A stretch of DNA of 64,000 nucleotides from Achromobacter aloeverae (GCF_004121055.1 NZ_PYAL01000002.1:62001-126000); one strand, 5' to 3'. Positions 34,661 to 43,448 are shown, numbered from the stretch's first letter. Numbers and translations: made by a program. Notes: generated by a model from the letters alone, not told the origin.

Positions 34661-35536
34661 ATGAAGCGCGTGCCGCCGCCGCATCCCCATCCCAGCAAAC
34701 CCGTCTTCGTCCTGCCGCGCGATGCATGCGATACGCATGTGCACGTCTATGGCCCCGCCGCGCGCTTTCCGCTGGACCCCGCGCGCGCCTACGATCCGCC
34801 GGATGCGCCTATCGAGCAGTTGGAAGCCCTGTACCGCCTGCTGGGCATCGACCGGGCCGTGCTGGTGCAGGCCACCGTGCACGGCACCGACAACAGCGCC
34901 ATGCTGGATGCCATTGCGCGCGCGCCGCGGCGCTATCGCGGCGTGGCCCTTGTCGATGACGACGTATCGCCGCAAAGGCTGAAGGAGCTACACGCACAAG
35001 GCGTGCGCGGGGTCCGGTACAACTTCATGCCGCATCTGGGGCATTCCGCCGATACCGGCAAGGTACGAGCGGTCGCCGAACGGATCGCGCCGCTGGGCTG
35101 GCATGTGCAGTTGCATGTCACGGCCGCCCACCTGGGTGCGCTGCGCGGGTTCCTTGAATCGCTGCCGGTGCCTTTCGTGATCGACCACATGGGGCGCACG
35201 ATGGTGGCCGATGGCCTGGACCAGGCGCCGCTGGCAGAATTGCTCGACGTGCTGCGCCATCCGCGCGCATGGTTGAAGATCAGCGGGCCGGAGCGCATCT
35301 CCGCCGCATTGTCCGCGCAGGACACGCCCTACGCGGATGCCGTGCCTTTCGTTCGCCGCATGCTGGAGGTCGCGCAGGATCGCATCGTGTGGGGCACCGA
35401 CTGGCCGCACCCGAACGTGCGCGAGGTGCCGGACGACGGCAAGCTGGTGGATCTGCTGCCGCTGTACTCGGACGATCCGGCCGTGCTTGACCGTATCCTG
35501 GTGGAGAATCCGCGGCGGCTGTATTGGTATGACTGA
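34661..35536 (+). CDS. Amidohydrolase, LigI-like (2-pyrone-4,6-dicarboxylate lactonase type)
   Basis: A 291-residue TIM-barrel hydrolase close in length to LigI. Metal motif CDTHVHVYGP and the clade features ARAYDPPDAPIEQL, RGVRYNFMPHLG, FVIDHMGR and WGTDWPHPNVRE are all present. LigI opens the lactone ring of 2-pyrone-4,6-dicarboxylate to give 4-oxalomesaconate, the substrate of the divergent galD-ligJ genes. It follows the regulator by about 140 bases. A start 24 bases further upstream is possible. A paralogue lies at 62.6 kb, so substrates may differ. Confidence 0.82.
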   Translation: MKRVPPPHPHPSKPVFVLPRDACDTHVHVYGPAARFPLDPARAYDPPDAPIEQLEALYRLLGIDRAVLVQATVHGTDNSAMLDAIARAPRRYRGVALVDDDVSPQRLKELHAQGVRGVRYNFMPHLGHSADTGKVRAVAERIAPLGWHVQLHVTAAHLGALRGFLESLPVPFVIDHMGRTMVADGLDQAPLAELLDVLRHPRAWLKISGPERISAALSAQDTPYADAVPFVRRMLEVAQDRIVWGTDWPHPNVREVPDDGKLVDLLPLYSDDPAVLDRILVENPRRLYWYD

Positions 35537-35601
35537 GTCGGTACGGCCGGGTTTGCACGACTGAGTCTGTACGGCTGGGTCGGCACCGCCGCGTAGCCCG
35601 G

Positions 35602-36225
35602 CTATTCGTCTCCAGCCTGGGACGCCAGCTTGCGCGCGCGGGCGATCGCGTTGGCGATGGCCGCGATGACGCTGTCCCGCTCCGCCGCGTCATTGACCCG
35701 CAGGGCATAGGACGGGTGCCATGTGGCAAGCAGCCAGGCTTCGCCCAGCCGGACGGGCTGGTCCAGGTAATCCTGCATGCGCACCGGGCGCCGCACCATC
35801 GCGCGCAGCGCCGTGGCGCCGAGCGTGACGATGACCGGCGGCCGTATGCGGTCCAGCTCCTGGTCCAGCCAGTAAAGACAGGCGTCCACTTCGCGCTGGG
35901 CGGGCGTCTTGTGCATGCGCCGCTTGCCGCGCGGAATCCATTTGAAATGCTTTACCGCGTTGGTGACATAGACCTCGTCCCGCGCGACGCCGGCACGCGC
36001 CAGCGCCTGGTCGAGGATGCGGCCCGCGGGGCCGACGAAAGCCTGGCCCGCCAGGTCTTCCTGGTCACCGGGCTGCTCGCCGATGAGCATGATGCGGGCC
36101 GATCGCGGTCCGCTGCCGGGGACGCCATGCGTCGCATTGCGCCACAGGTCGCAGCGCCGGCACTCGTCCAGCGTAGCGGGCGTATCGCCGCGTGGCGGCG
36201 AACGGGGTGGGGTGGCGTCCTGCAT
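35602..36225 (-). CDS. UdgX-type uracil-DNA glycosylase
   Basis: A 207-residue member of the uracil-DNA glycosylase superfamily. It has GEQPGDQED (49-57), FVGPAGR, and the insertion WIPRGKRRMHKTP, which contains the KRRxH loop defining UdgX; H105 is the residue that in UdgX attaches covalently to the abasic site after uracil excision. The usual isoleucine of KRRIH is Met here. Cys22, Cys25 and Cys116 fit iron-sulfur ligation, and H170 in TWHPS is the downstream motif. No SOS box was identified. It is convergent with the LigI-like gene. Confidence 0.88.
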   Translation of the reverse strand: MQDATPPRSPPRGDTPATLDECRRCDLWRNATHGVPGSGPRSARIMLIGEQPGDQEDLAGQAFVGPAGRILDQALARAGVARDEVYVTNAVKHFKWIPRGKRRMHKTPAQREVDACLYWLDQELDRIRPPVIVTLGATALRAMVRRPVRMQDYLDQPVRLGEAWLLATWHPSYALRVNDAAERDSVIAAIANAIARARKLASQAGDE

Positions 36226-36377
36226 GAGCTGGCGGGAGTCCTGGATGCGCGGATACGGATAAGGGCACGGATGACGCCATCATGCTCGCACGAAGCGTGC
36301 CGGCCCCGGCTCCCGCGCAGGAACTCCATCGCCAAGGCGACGGCCGCGGCCGTCCGCCGCGCCAGCCGCCGCCGGGT

Positions 36378-37991
36378 TCAGAACACGTGCCGCATCGCCC
36401 AGTACAAGCCGCCGGACAGCAGCATGGCGGCGGGCAGGGTCAACACCCAGGCCAGCGCCAGGTTGCGCAGCGTGCTCCATTGCAGCCCGGAACGGTTGGC
36501 GGCCATGGTGCCCGCCACGCCGGACGATAGGACGTGCGTGGTGGAGACGGGCAGGCCATACATGTCGGCGGCGCCGATGGTGGCCATGGCGACCAGTTCC
36601 GCGGACGCGCCCTGCGCATAGGTCAGGTGGGTCTTGCCGATCTTTTCACCGACCGTGACGACGATGCGCTTCCACCCCACCATGGTGCCCAGGCCCAGCG
36701 CAATCGCCACCGCCACCTTCACCCACAGGGGGATGAACTTGGTCGAATCGTCGAGCGACCGCTTGAACGCATCGAGGTTGGACTGCGTTTCGCTGTCGAA
36801 GGCGACGCCGCCGTTTTTCTTGATGCGGGTGATGGTTTCCGAGGCCAGGTACATGTCGTTGCGGACGTTGCCCACGGCATCGGCCGGGACGGCGGCCAGC
36901 GAGCCGAATTGGCGCACCTGGGCGCCGATGGAGCCGGTCAGCGCCGCCAGTGAGGGGACGACGCCGGCGCGCATTTCGTTGGTGCGGATGTAGGTCGTCA
37001 GCGCGGCGCGCGGATCGGCCGGCGCGGCGATCGGCGACGTGCGGACCAGGGATGCCTGCGTGGCCTGCGCCACCGCGGCGAAGCGGTTCATTTCCTGGAC
37101 GGGCATGGCGCGGTTCAAGCCATAGGTCAGCGGCACGGTGCCCACCAGGATCAGCATGATCAGGCCCATGCCCTTCTGGCCGTCGTTCGATCCGTGGGCG
37201 AAGGACACGCCGGTGCAGGTAAGGATCAGCAGGCCGCGGATCCACCACGGCGGCGGCGTGTCGCCCTTGGGTTCCCGGTACAGCTCGCGGTTCTTGACGA
37301 AGGTGCGCAGGACGACCAGCAGCAGCGCCGCGCACACGAACCCGACGACGGGCGACACCAGCAGCGTGATGCCCACGCTCTTGGCCTGCGCCCAGTCCAC
37401 GCCGGCGGTGCCGTCGCGGCCATTCATCAGGGCGTTGGCCACGCCCACGCCGATGATGGAGCCGATCAGCGTATGCGAGGACGATGCCGGCAGGCCCAGC
37501 CACCAGGTCGCCAGGTTCCACAGGATCGCGGCGATCAACAGCGCGAACACCATGGCGAAGCCGGCGCTGGAGCCGACCTGCAGGATCAGCTCGACCGGCA
37601 GCAGGGAAATGATGCCGAAGGCCACCGCGCCGCTGGACAGCAGCACGCCGAGGAAGTTGAACAAGCCCGACCACATGACGGCGAAGTTGGGGGCCAGGGA
37701 GTTGGTGTAGATCACCGTGGCCACGGCATTGGCCGTGTCATGGAAACCGTTGACGAACTCGAAGCCCAGCGCGATCAGCAGGGCCACGCCCAACAGGACG
37801 AAGGGGAGCCAGGAGATGAAGTCGACATGGGCGTTGTCCATGTCCCGGAACAGGCTGTAGCCCGTGTAGAACAGGCCGATGGCCAGCAGGCCGAAGAAGA
37901 CGATCACGGTCGTGGGGCCGGTGCGCTGGTCGAAGCGCGCGCGCACGCCGTGCGCGGACGGCAGGGCCGCGGTCTCGGTTGCGGTATTCAT
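36378..37991 (-). CDS. pitA: Low-affinity inorganic phosphate transporter (Pit family)
   Basis: A 537-residue membrane protein with about ten to twelve segments in two repeats, each with the Pit signature: LGFEFVNGFHDTANAVATVIYT in the first half and GTVPLTYGLNRAMPVQE further on, plus FAHGSNDGQKGMGLIML. A long soluble loop (~320-410) separates the halves. It imports phosphate as a metal-phosphate complex with protons. The start at 37991 has GAGAGG upstream. No PhoU-like gene is adjacent. Confidence 0.92.
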   Translation of the reverse strand: MNTATETAALPSAHGVRARFDQRTGPTTVIVFFGLLAIGLFYTGYSLFRDMDNAHVDFISWLPFVLLGVALLIALGFEFVNGFHDTANAVATVIYTNSLAPNFAVMWSGLFNFLGVLLSSGAVAFGIISLLPVELILQVGSSAGFAMVFALLIAAILWNLATWWLGLPASSSHTLIGSIIGVGVANALMNGRDGTAGVDWAQAKSVGITLLVSPVVGFVCAALLLVVLRTFVKNRELYREPKGDTPPPWWIRGLLILTCTGVSFAHGSNDGQKGMGLIMLILVGTVPLTYGLNRAMPVQEMNRFAAVAQATQASLVRTSPIAAPADPRAALTTYIRTNEMRAGVVPSLAALTGSIGAQVRQFGSLAAVPADAVGNVRNDMYLASETITRIKKNGGVAFDSETQSNLDAFKRSLDDSTKFIPLWVKVAVAIALGLGTMVGWKRIVVTVGEKIGKTHLTYAQGASAELVAMATIGAADMYGLPVSTTHVLSSGVAGTMAANRSGLQWSTLRNLALAWVLTLPAAMLLSGGLYWAMRHVF

Positions 37992-38088
37992 GGGTTTGCC
38001 TCTCGGGGTGGCTTATCGTTTGGGGGGTGCCAACGATGCTATGACCGACCGATGACAACGACATGACCGCAACCCGCCGCGGGGCGAT

Positions 38089-39072
38089 TCATTGCGGTTG
38101 GATCCCGGCCACGTCTACCCATTCCTTCCAGCGCTGCGTGTCCGCCTTGACGAAGGCGTCGAACCGCGGAACGTCCATGCTCTTGGGCATCAGGCCGAGG
38201 GCGCGCAGCTTATCGGCCGTGGCCTTGTCCTGCAAGGCCTGCGCCATATAGCCGTTCATGGCCTGGACGATGTCCTCCGGCGTGCCGGCCGGCGCCGACA
38301 GCCCGAGCCAGCCTTCCACCACGTAGCCTGGATAGTAGGAATCCATGGTCGGGACGTCCGGCCAGCTCGGGTGGCGCTGGGCGCCGGTGACCGCCAGGGG
38401 GCGCAGGCTCTTGCCGTCGATCTGGCCCATGGCGGTCAGGTAGTCGACGAAGGCGAAGTCGATCTGCCCGCCGCGCAGGTCGGTGATGATCTGCGTGATG
38501 TTCTTGTAGGCGGCGCCATCGATCTTGATGCCGGCGCGCGCCTTGAACAGTTCCGGCGGCACCTGCGAGGATGAGCTGTAGTAGCCGAAGAAGACCTTGC
38601 CGGGATGGGCCTGGGCGTATTGCACCAGTTCCGGCACCGTCTTGTAGGGCGCGTCGGGCCGCGCGATGGCCACCGTGCCGAAGGTGCCGAACATGCCTAC
38701 CTGGCGGAAGTCCTGCTGCGCGTCGTAGGGCAGCGACTTGTAGAGGAACTGGTTGGCCGAATGCGTGGAATTGGTCGACAGCAGGAAGGTATAGCCGTCG
38801 TGCGGCGCGATCTTGGCCGCATGGGTGCCGACGATGCCGCCCGCCCCGGCGCGGTCCTCGACCACGATGCTCTGGCCGGTCCTGGCGCCGAGGAATTGCG
38901 CGAACGTGCGCGCGGTCAGGTCGGCGGCGCCGCCGGCCGCCGACGGCACGATAAGGGTGACGGGTTTGTCGGGCCAGGCGGCCCGCGCGGCGTCCGGCAG
39001 GACGGCCAGCAGGGCCGCCGCGCCCAGCAGCAGGCCGGTGGCCGCGCGCGCGATGATGGGGGTGCGTTGCAT
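38089..39072 (-). CDS. Bug-family TTT substrate-binding protein
   Basis: A 327-residue periplasmic receptor with a Sec signal peptide ending AARAAWPD and the core motifs PVTLIVPSAAGGAADLTAR and VEDRAGAGGIVGTHAAKI. It ends with the VDVAGIQPQ tail common in the family. GGGAG precedes the ATG. It sits about 50 bases downstream of an alpha/beta hydrolase gene on the same strand, suggesting co-transcription and a shared substrate such as an ester or its acid. No TctAB genes are near. Confidence 0.88.
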   Translation of the reverse strand: MQRTPIIARAATGLLLGAAALLAVLPDAARAAWPDKPVTLIVPSAAGGAADLTARTFAQFLGARTGQSIVVEDRAGAGGIVGTHAAKIAPHDGYTFLLSTNSTHSANQFLYKSLPYDAQQDFRQVGMFGTFGTVAIARPDAPYKTVPELVQYAQAHPGKVFFGYYSSSSQVPPELFKARAGIKIDGAAYKNITQIITDLRGGQIDFAFVDYLTAMGQIDGKSLRPLAVTGAQRHPSWPDVPTMDSYYPGYVVEGWLGLSAPAGTPEDIVQAMNGYMAQALQDKATADKLRALGLMPKSMDVPRFDAFVKADTQRWKEWVDVAGIQPQ

Positions 39073-39125
39073 GATGTCTCCCGATGGAATGTGATCGTTC
39101 TTATGGCCGGAAAAGGCGTCCTGGA

Positions 39126-39959
39126 TCAGCGCGGGCCGCGCCGGCGCCTGTCGAAGGTGCGCTGGTACCAGTCCAGCAATACGGCGGCGCTGCTTTCCCA
39201 GCGCTCGCCGTACATCATGGCGTGCGGCTGGTCCCGCAGCAGCTGGTGCTCGAAACCGAAGAAATCGGCGACCGCGCGGTCCTGGCCGTCCGGATGGCGC
39301 GCGGGGTCGTCCAGGCCCGCCTCCAGGCACAGGCCGGGGCTGCGCATGGCAAACGGATTGACGGCCACGCGCAACGCATAGCGGTCATTCAGCACCTGCG
39401 GGCTTTCGGCGCAGAGGCGCACCCGGATGGCGCTGACATCCACGTCCGCGGCGCAGCCGGCGAAGCGTTCCCGGATTTCGGCGTCCCCGGGCGGCGCGCG
39501 CAGGATGTCCTCCGGCACCAGGGGCAGGGCCGCCGCGCCGGGCAGGTTGGCGGGCGGGGAGGGCGCGATCAGGACGACGCCGGCCGGCGCACGCGCCATT
39601 TCCGTGGCGGCGACCAGGACCGGCAGGGCGCCCATGCTGTGGCCGACCAGGACGACGGCGCCTTCCAGGCGCTCCGCCGCGCGTTGCACCGAGACGGCGA
39701 GCGCGCGGATGCCGGCGTGCAGGAACGTGGCGTCCTGCGGCAGGCCGCCGTGGCCTGGCAGGTCCAGCGCCGCGCAGGCGACATCGTGCCGGGTGAAATA
39801 GTCGAGGTAGTTGGCGTAGCACCAGGCGCCGTGATACGCCCCATGCACGAAGAGCAGCAGCGGCTGCCCGTGCGCCGGGGGCGCGCTCAGCAGCAGGCGG
39901 CCCGCGCCGGCGGGGTAGGACGGCAGGCGGTCGATCAGGCTGAAATCGAAAGCGGTCAT
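39126..39959 (-). CDS. Alpha/beta hydrolase
   Basis: A 277-residue alpha/beta-hydrolase. The oxyanion region is LLLFVHGAYHGAWCY, the nucleophile elbow VVLVGHSMGALPVLVA puts the catalytic Ser in GHSMG, and the C-terminal His lies in QLLRDQPHAMMY. Such enzymes cleave esters, lactones or C-C bonds. I chose the ATG at 39959 because upstream codons run into a tandem repeat. Substrate unknown; the Bug receptor downstream points to an exogenous carboxylate ester, by inference. Confidence 0.8.
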   Translation of the reverse strand: MTAFDFSLIDRLPSYPAGAGRLLLSAPPAHGQPLLLFVHGAYHGAWCYANYLDYFTRHDVACAALDLPGHGGLPQDATFLHAGIRALAVSVQRAAERLEGAVVLVGHSMGALPVLVAATEMARAPAGVVLIAPSPPANLPGAAALPLVPEDILRAPPGDAEIRERFAGCAADVDVSAIRVRLCAESPQVLNDRYALRVAVNPFAMRSPGLCLEAGLDDPARHPDGQDRAVADFFGFEHQLLRDQPHAMMYGERWESSAAVLLDWYQRTFDRRRRGPR

Positions 39960-40034
39960 GAGGAAAATCGGGGCGTGTGTATCGGAGGATGTAAGGGGGA
40001 GGGAATAGCGGGCAAAGAATAGGAAGCAAAAATG

Positions 40035-40099
40035 GGCAATAAAGGCAGGCAATAAAGGCAGGCAGCAAGGACAGGCAACAAGGACAGGCAACAAGAATA
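40035..40099. repeat. 13-bp tandem repeat array, five units
   Basis: Five consecutive 13-base units: two identical GGCAATAAAGGCA, then GGCAGCAAGGACA, GGCAACAAGGACA and GGCAACAAGAATA. The array lies between the hydrolase gene and the tonB promoter and ends 12 bases before the Fur-box-like element. Confidence 0.85.
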
Positions 40100-40110
40100 A
40101 TCTGATCCGA

Positions 40111-40140
40111 TTTGCGAATAATTCCTATTTAATATATATT
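40111..40140 (+). promoter_or_regulatory. tonB promoter overlapping a Fur-box-like element
   Basis: TTGCGA (40112-40117), 17 bases, then TATATT (40135-40140) form a good sigma-70 promoter. The -35 region lies within TTTGCGAATAATTCCTATTT, which resembles Fur sites (GAATAATT core with imperfect dyad). Iron repression of tonB-exbB-exbD is expected from this, but is inferred. Confidence 0.6.
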
Positions 40141-40228
40141 TCAGGGCTTCATTCGACCTGCGTCCCTGCGCGCGCGTTTTGCGCGTCGTGCCCAGGGTGT
40201 GCATAGATATCGTTCCCCCGGCTGATTC

Positions 40229-41053
40229 ATGCCTAGCGTCAAAAGCGGTTGGTCAACATCCTCCTCGATTTCCCCAGGTTTGCGCATAGGCGCCGGCGTG
40301 GCGGTGGCGGTCCTGCATGCGGCAGTGGCGGCCGCGTTGTTCGTTGGCGACGAGACGAAGCTGGACATGCCGCAGGAAGCGCCCATCATGGTGAGCGTCA
40401 TCGAGGCGCCGGTGCCGCAGATGGCCAAGGCCGACCCCACGCCGCAGCCGCCGCAGCCGCCCGTGGAGGAGCCGCCTCCGCCGCCGCAGGAAGAGACGCC
40501 GCCCCCGCCTGACACCAAGCCGGATCCCACGCCCGAGGTCAAGCCCGAACCCGAGCCGGAGCCGGAGCCCGTGGTCGAGAAGCCGCCGGAGCCGGCGCCC
40601 AAGCCGAAACCCAAGCCTAAGCCCAAACCCCAGCCCAAGCCGCAGCCCAAGAAGGTGGAGCCGCCGCCCAAGCCCGTGGAAACGCCGCCGCCCGCCACGC
40701 CGCCTTCGGGCACGCCCCAGGGGGACAGCAAGCCGCAGGCGCCGACGCAGGGGCCGCCGCCGGACCAGCCGGAGCTGGTGTCCAACGTCGCCTATGACGG
40801 GCGCGGTCCGCGCCCGGTCTATTCGGACACGTCGCGTCGCATGGGCGAGCAGGGGCGCGTCATGGTGCTGGTGGTGATCAGTACGGATGGCACGATAGAG
40901 AAGGCGACGGTGGTGCAGTCGTCGGGTTACCCGCGTCTGGATCAGGCCGCGCTCGATGCACTGCGCTCGGTCCACTTCAAACCGTACACACGCAACGGCG
41001 TGGCCTACACGGTGCAGGCCAAGATTCCGTTCGATTTCAAACTGAGGAACTGA
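40229..41053 (+). CDS. tonB: TonB energy transducer
   Basis: A 274-residue TonB. One N-terminal membrane helix (~19-41) anchors it. A long Pro-rich, Lys/Glu-rich periplasmic rod (~60-185, with EPEPEPEP and KPKPKPKPKP runs) spans towards the outer membrane. The C-terminal domain ends with GYPRLDQAALDALRSVHFKP and IPFDFKLRN. It transmits proton-motive force from ExbBD to TonB-dependent receptors for iron chelates and vitamin B12. exbB follows after 1 base and exbD directly after that, a single operon. Confidence 0.95.
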   Translation: MPSVKSGWSTSSSISPGLRIGAGVAVAVLHAAVAAALFVGDETKLDMPQEAPIMVSVIEAPVPQMAKADPTPQPPQPPVEEPPPPPQEETPPPPDTKPDPTPEVKPEPEPEPEPVVEKPPEPAPKPKPKPKPKPQPKPQPKKVEPPPKPVETPPPATPPSGTPQGDSKPQAPTQGPPPDQPELVSNVAYDGRGPRPVYSDTSRRMGEQGRVMVLVVISTDGTIEKATVVQSSGYPRLDQAALDALRSVHFKPYTRNGVAYTVQAKIPFDFKLRN

Positions 41054-41054
41054 T

Positions 41055-41966
41055 ATGTCCAACGCTCTTGACCTTGCCGCCATCCTGTTGGCGCAGGCGA
41101 CCACCGCCGCGCCGGCGGCGCCGGGCGTCGCGCAGCAGGGCGCCGGCGGCTTGCCGGCGGCCGCCAACACCATCCAGCAGGCCGCCGCCGCCTTGCCTGC
41201 GCCCGCGCCGGTTACTCCCGACATGGGCATCATGCATTTCATCGCGCAGGCCGATGGCGTGGGCAAGACGCTGTTCGTCATCCTGTTGGTGATGTCGGTG
41301 ATCACGTGGTACCTGATCATCGTCAAGGTCATCAACAACATGCTGGTGCGCAAGCGCTCGCGCGAGTTTCTCAACAAGTTCTGGAACGCCAGCTCGCTGG
41401 ACCAGGTGGAAAACGAAATCGCCACGCATGGCGCGCGCGATCCGTTCTCGCACCTGTCCAGCCACGCGATGCATGCGCGCGCCCACCACGCCAAGTACGG
41501 CGCCACCAAGCTGGAAGAAACCGGCACCAACGGCGAGTTCGTTACCCGCACGATGCGCAAGGTGATCGACGAGGAGACCGCGAAGCTCGAAAACGGCCTG
41601 ACGGTCATGGCCTCGGTCGGCTCCACGGCGCCTTTCGTGGGCCTGTTCGGCACGGTGTGGGGCGTGTACCACGCGCTGGTCGGCATCGGCCTGTCCGACG
41701 GCGTGACCATCAACCGCATCGCCGGCCCGGTGGGCGAATCGCTGATCATGACCGGCCTGGGCCTGGCGGTGGCGATCCCCGCCGTGCTGGCCTATAACAT
41801 GTTCGTGCGCAACAACCGCGTGTTCCTGTCGCGTTTGGATGCCTTCGCGCACGACTTGTTCGCCTTCCTGATGACCGGCCAGCAGGTGGCCCTGTCCGAT
41901 GGCAAGGTGCGGGCGCTGCGCCGTTCGGCGGGCGTGCCCAACGCGCAAGCCCGTGGGAGCGAATAA
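41055..41966 (+). CDS. exbB: Biopolymer transport protein ExbB
   Basis: A 303-residue TolQ/ExbB proton-channel subunit. An Ala/Pro-rich N-terminal extension (~15-58) precedes the first membrane helix (~70-95), followed by a cytoplasmic domain and two more helices: SVGSTAPFVGLFGTVWGVYHAL, with the family's Thr and Gly motifs, and IMTGLGLAVAIPAVLAYN. The extension looks periplasmic, as in the longer ExbB class. It assembles with ExbD and TonB encoded on either side. Confidence 0.95.
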   Translation: MSNALDLAAILLAQATTAAPAAPGVAQQGAGGLPAAANTIQQAAAALPAPAPVTPDMGIMHFIAQADGVGKTLFVILLVMSVITWYLIIVKVINNMLVRKRSREFLNKFWNASSLDQVENEIATHGARDPFSHLSSHAMHARAHHAKYGATKLEETGTNGEFVTRTMRKVIDEETAKLENGLTVMASVGSTAPFVGLFGTVWGVYHALVGIGLSDGVTINRIAGPVGESLIMTGLGLAVAIPAVLAYNMFVRNNRVFLSRLDAFAHDLFAFLMTGQQVALSDGKVRALRRSAGVPNAQARGSE

Positions 41967-42425
41967 ATGGCATTCGGCGGTTTCGACAACAAGGGCTCGG
42001 GCGGCCATGCGATGTCCGAGATCAACATGGTGCCGCTGATCGACGTGATGCTGGTGCTGCTGGTGATCTTCATCATCACGGCGCCGCTGCTGGCGCATTC
42101 CATCCGCATCAACATGCCGCAGGTCAGCGCCGAGCAGATCCAGGAAGATCCGAAGGTGATCGACCTGGCCATCGACGACAAGGGCCAGTTGTTCTGGGAC
42201 GAGAAACCGGTCTTCCTTGACGAGCTGCAGGCGCGCTTTGCCGCCGAGGCCGGCAAGAAGCCGCAACCCGAGGTGCGTATCCGCGCCGACCTGAACACCC
42301 GGTACGAGACCCTGGCCAAGGTGATGGCCTCGGCGCGCCGTTCCGGGCTGGGGCGGATAGGCTTCGTCACCACCCCGGCGCCCGGGCAGCCGGCCATCGC
42401 GCCCGCGGCGGCGCCCGCGAACTAA
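41967..42425 (+). CDS. exbD: Biopolymer transport protein ExbD
   Basis: A 152-residue ExbD/TolR protein. The single membrane helix begins INMVPLIDVMLVLLVIFIIT, in which the Asp in PLIDVM is the protonatable residue of the channel. A periplasmic domain follows. Its ATG directly follows the exbB stop codon. The gene is last in the operon and hairpins follow. Confidence 0.95.
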   Translation: MAFGGFDNKGSGGHAMSEINMVPLIDVMLVLLVIFIITAPLLAHSIRINMPQVSAEQIQEDPKVIDLAIDDKGQLFWDEKPVFLDELQARFAAEAGKKPQPEVRIRADLNTRYETLAKVMASARRSGLGRIGFVTTPAPGQPAIAPAAAPAN

Positions 42426-42767
42426 ATAGCCGACGGAGGGCCCGGGGCGCTTTTCCCTGGGGAGCGGGGCCTGCTTGGTCCGTCCATTCCGCTACGCGGA
42501 ATGGACGGTTCAGCCCGGCATACCCGGGCGGCTACCCCGATTTCTGCAGGCAGGGCCCCGAGACCCAGTTGGTTCTCGGGGCCCTGCCGTTTTCCGAAGG
42601 GCCCCGGCGTCCGCCCGGCGGTGGAAAAGGGGCTCCCGCGCCGCGCGGCTGCGCCGCTTGCTGCCCCCAAGGGGGCTTTTTTTACTTGGGCCGGCCCGGC
42701 GTAAAAAAAGTGTTGCGGCGTTGAGCACGTCATGTCGTTGCAAGCTGGATCGCGCTAGAATCGCGCA
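42426..42767. terminator. Three-hairpin intergenic region after exbD
   Basis: A 342-base gap with three strong inverted repeats. First, a 12-bp stem with TAC loop at 42481-42507. Second, a 15-bp stem GGCAGGGCCCCGAGA with its complement at 42549-42588, followed by GTTTTCC. Third, GCCCCC-AA-GGGGGC at 42663-42676 followed by seven T, the best plus-strand terminator. CTTTTTTTAC (42676-42685) and GTAAAAAAAG (42701-42710) form a further perfect inverted repeat around GGGCCGGCCC. TAGAAT at 42756 may be a -10 element of the next gene. Confidence 0.75.
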
Positions 42768-43448
42768 ATGCGAGTACTCGTAATCGAAGATGACACCACC
42801 CTGGGCCACGCGCTCCAGGAATTCCTGGCGGACCAGGGGTATGCGGTCGACTGGCTGACCGACGGCGACAAGGTGCTGGGCGCCTTGGCGGGTCAACCCT
42901 ACGACCTCCTGGTCCTGGATCTCAACCTGCCCGGCATGAGCGGCCTCGACGTGCTGCGCCAGTTGCGACTGGACGGCAACCAGGTCCCGGTCCTCATTCT
43001 TACCGCGCGCGACGGCATCGAAGATCGCGTCGCGGGGCTGGACGCCGGCGCCGACGACTACGTCACCAAGCCTTTCGACCTGCCGGAACTGGCGGCGCGC
43101 GCGCGCGCCTTCGCCCGTCGCCGCAGCGGACAGGCGCAGCCGCTCATCGAGGTCGGCCCGCTGGTGTTCGACACCGTCGGCCGCGAGGTGCGCGTCAATG
43201 GCGAAAGGCTGGCCCTGTCGGTGCGTGAACTGTCGGTGCTGGAAATGCTGATGGCGCGCGTCGGTCGCGTGGTCACCAAGCGGCAAATCGTCAATTCGCT
43301 GTCCGCCTGGGACGCGGATTTCAGCGAAAACGCGGTCGAAGTCTACGTGTATCGCCTGCGCAAGCGCCTGGAAGGGACGGGCGCCAGCATCCAGACGGTG
43401 CGCGGCTTCGGCTACCTGTTGGACGTGGAAACGGCCCCCGCGGCCTGA
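42768..43448 (+). CDS. OmpR-family response regulator (TctD/QseB-like)
   Basis: A 226-residue two-domain regulator. The receiver starts MRVLVIEDDTTLGHAL, has phospho-acceptor Asp in LLVLDLNLPGMSG and Lys in YVTKPFDLPEL. The C-terminal winged helix (RELSVLEMLMARVGRVVTKRQI, ENAVEVYVYRLRKRL, IQTVRGFGYLL) is typical of OmpR proteins. The kinase gene follows by about 100 bases. In related beta-proteobacteria similar pairs (TctDE, BctDE) control tricarboxylate uptake, but this one is followed by kup. Confidence 0.92.
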   Translation: MRVLVIEDDTTLGHALQEFLADQGYAVDWLTDGDKVLGALAGQPYDLLVLDLNLPGMSGLDVLRQLRLDGNQVPVLILTARDGIEDRVAGLDAGADDYVTKPFDLPELAARARAFARRRSGQAQPLIEVGPLVFDTVGREVRVNGERLALSVRELSVLEMLMARVGRVVTKRQIVNSLSAWDADFSENAVEVYVYRLRKRLEGTGASIQTVRGFGYLLDVETAPAA

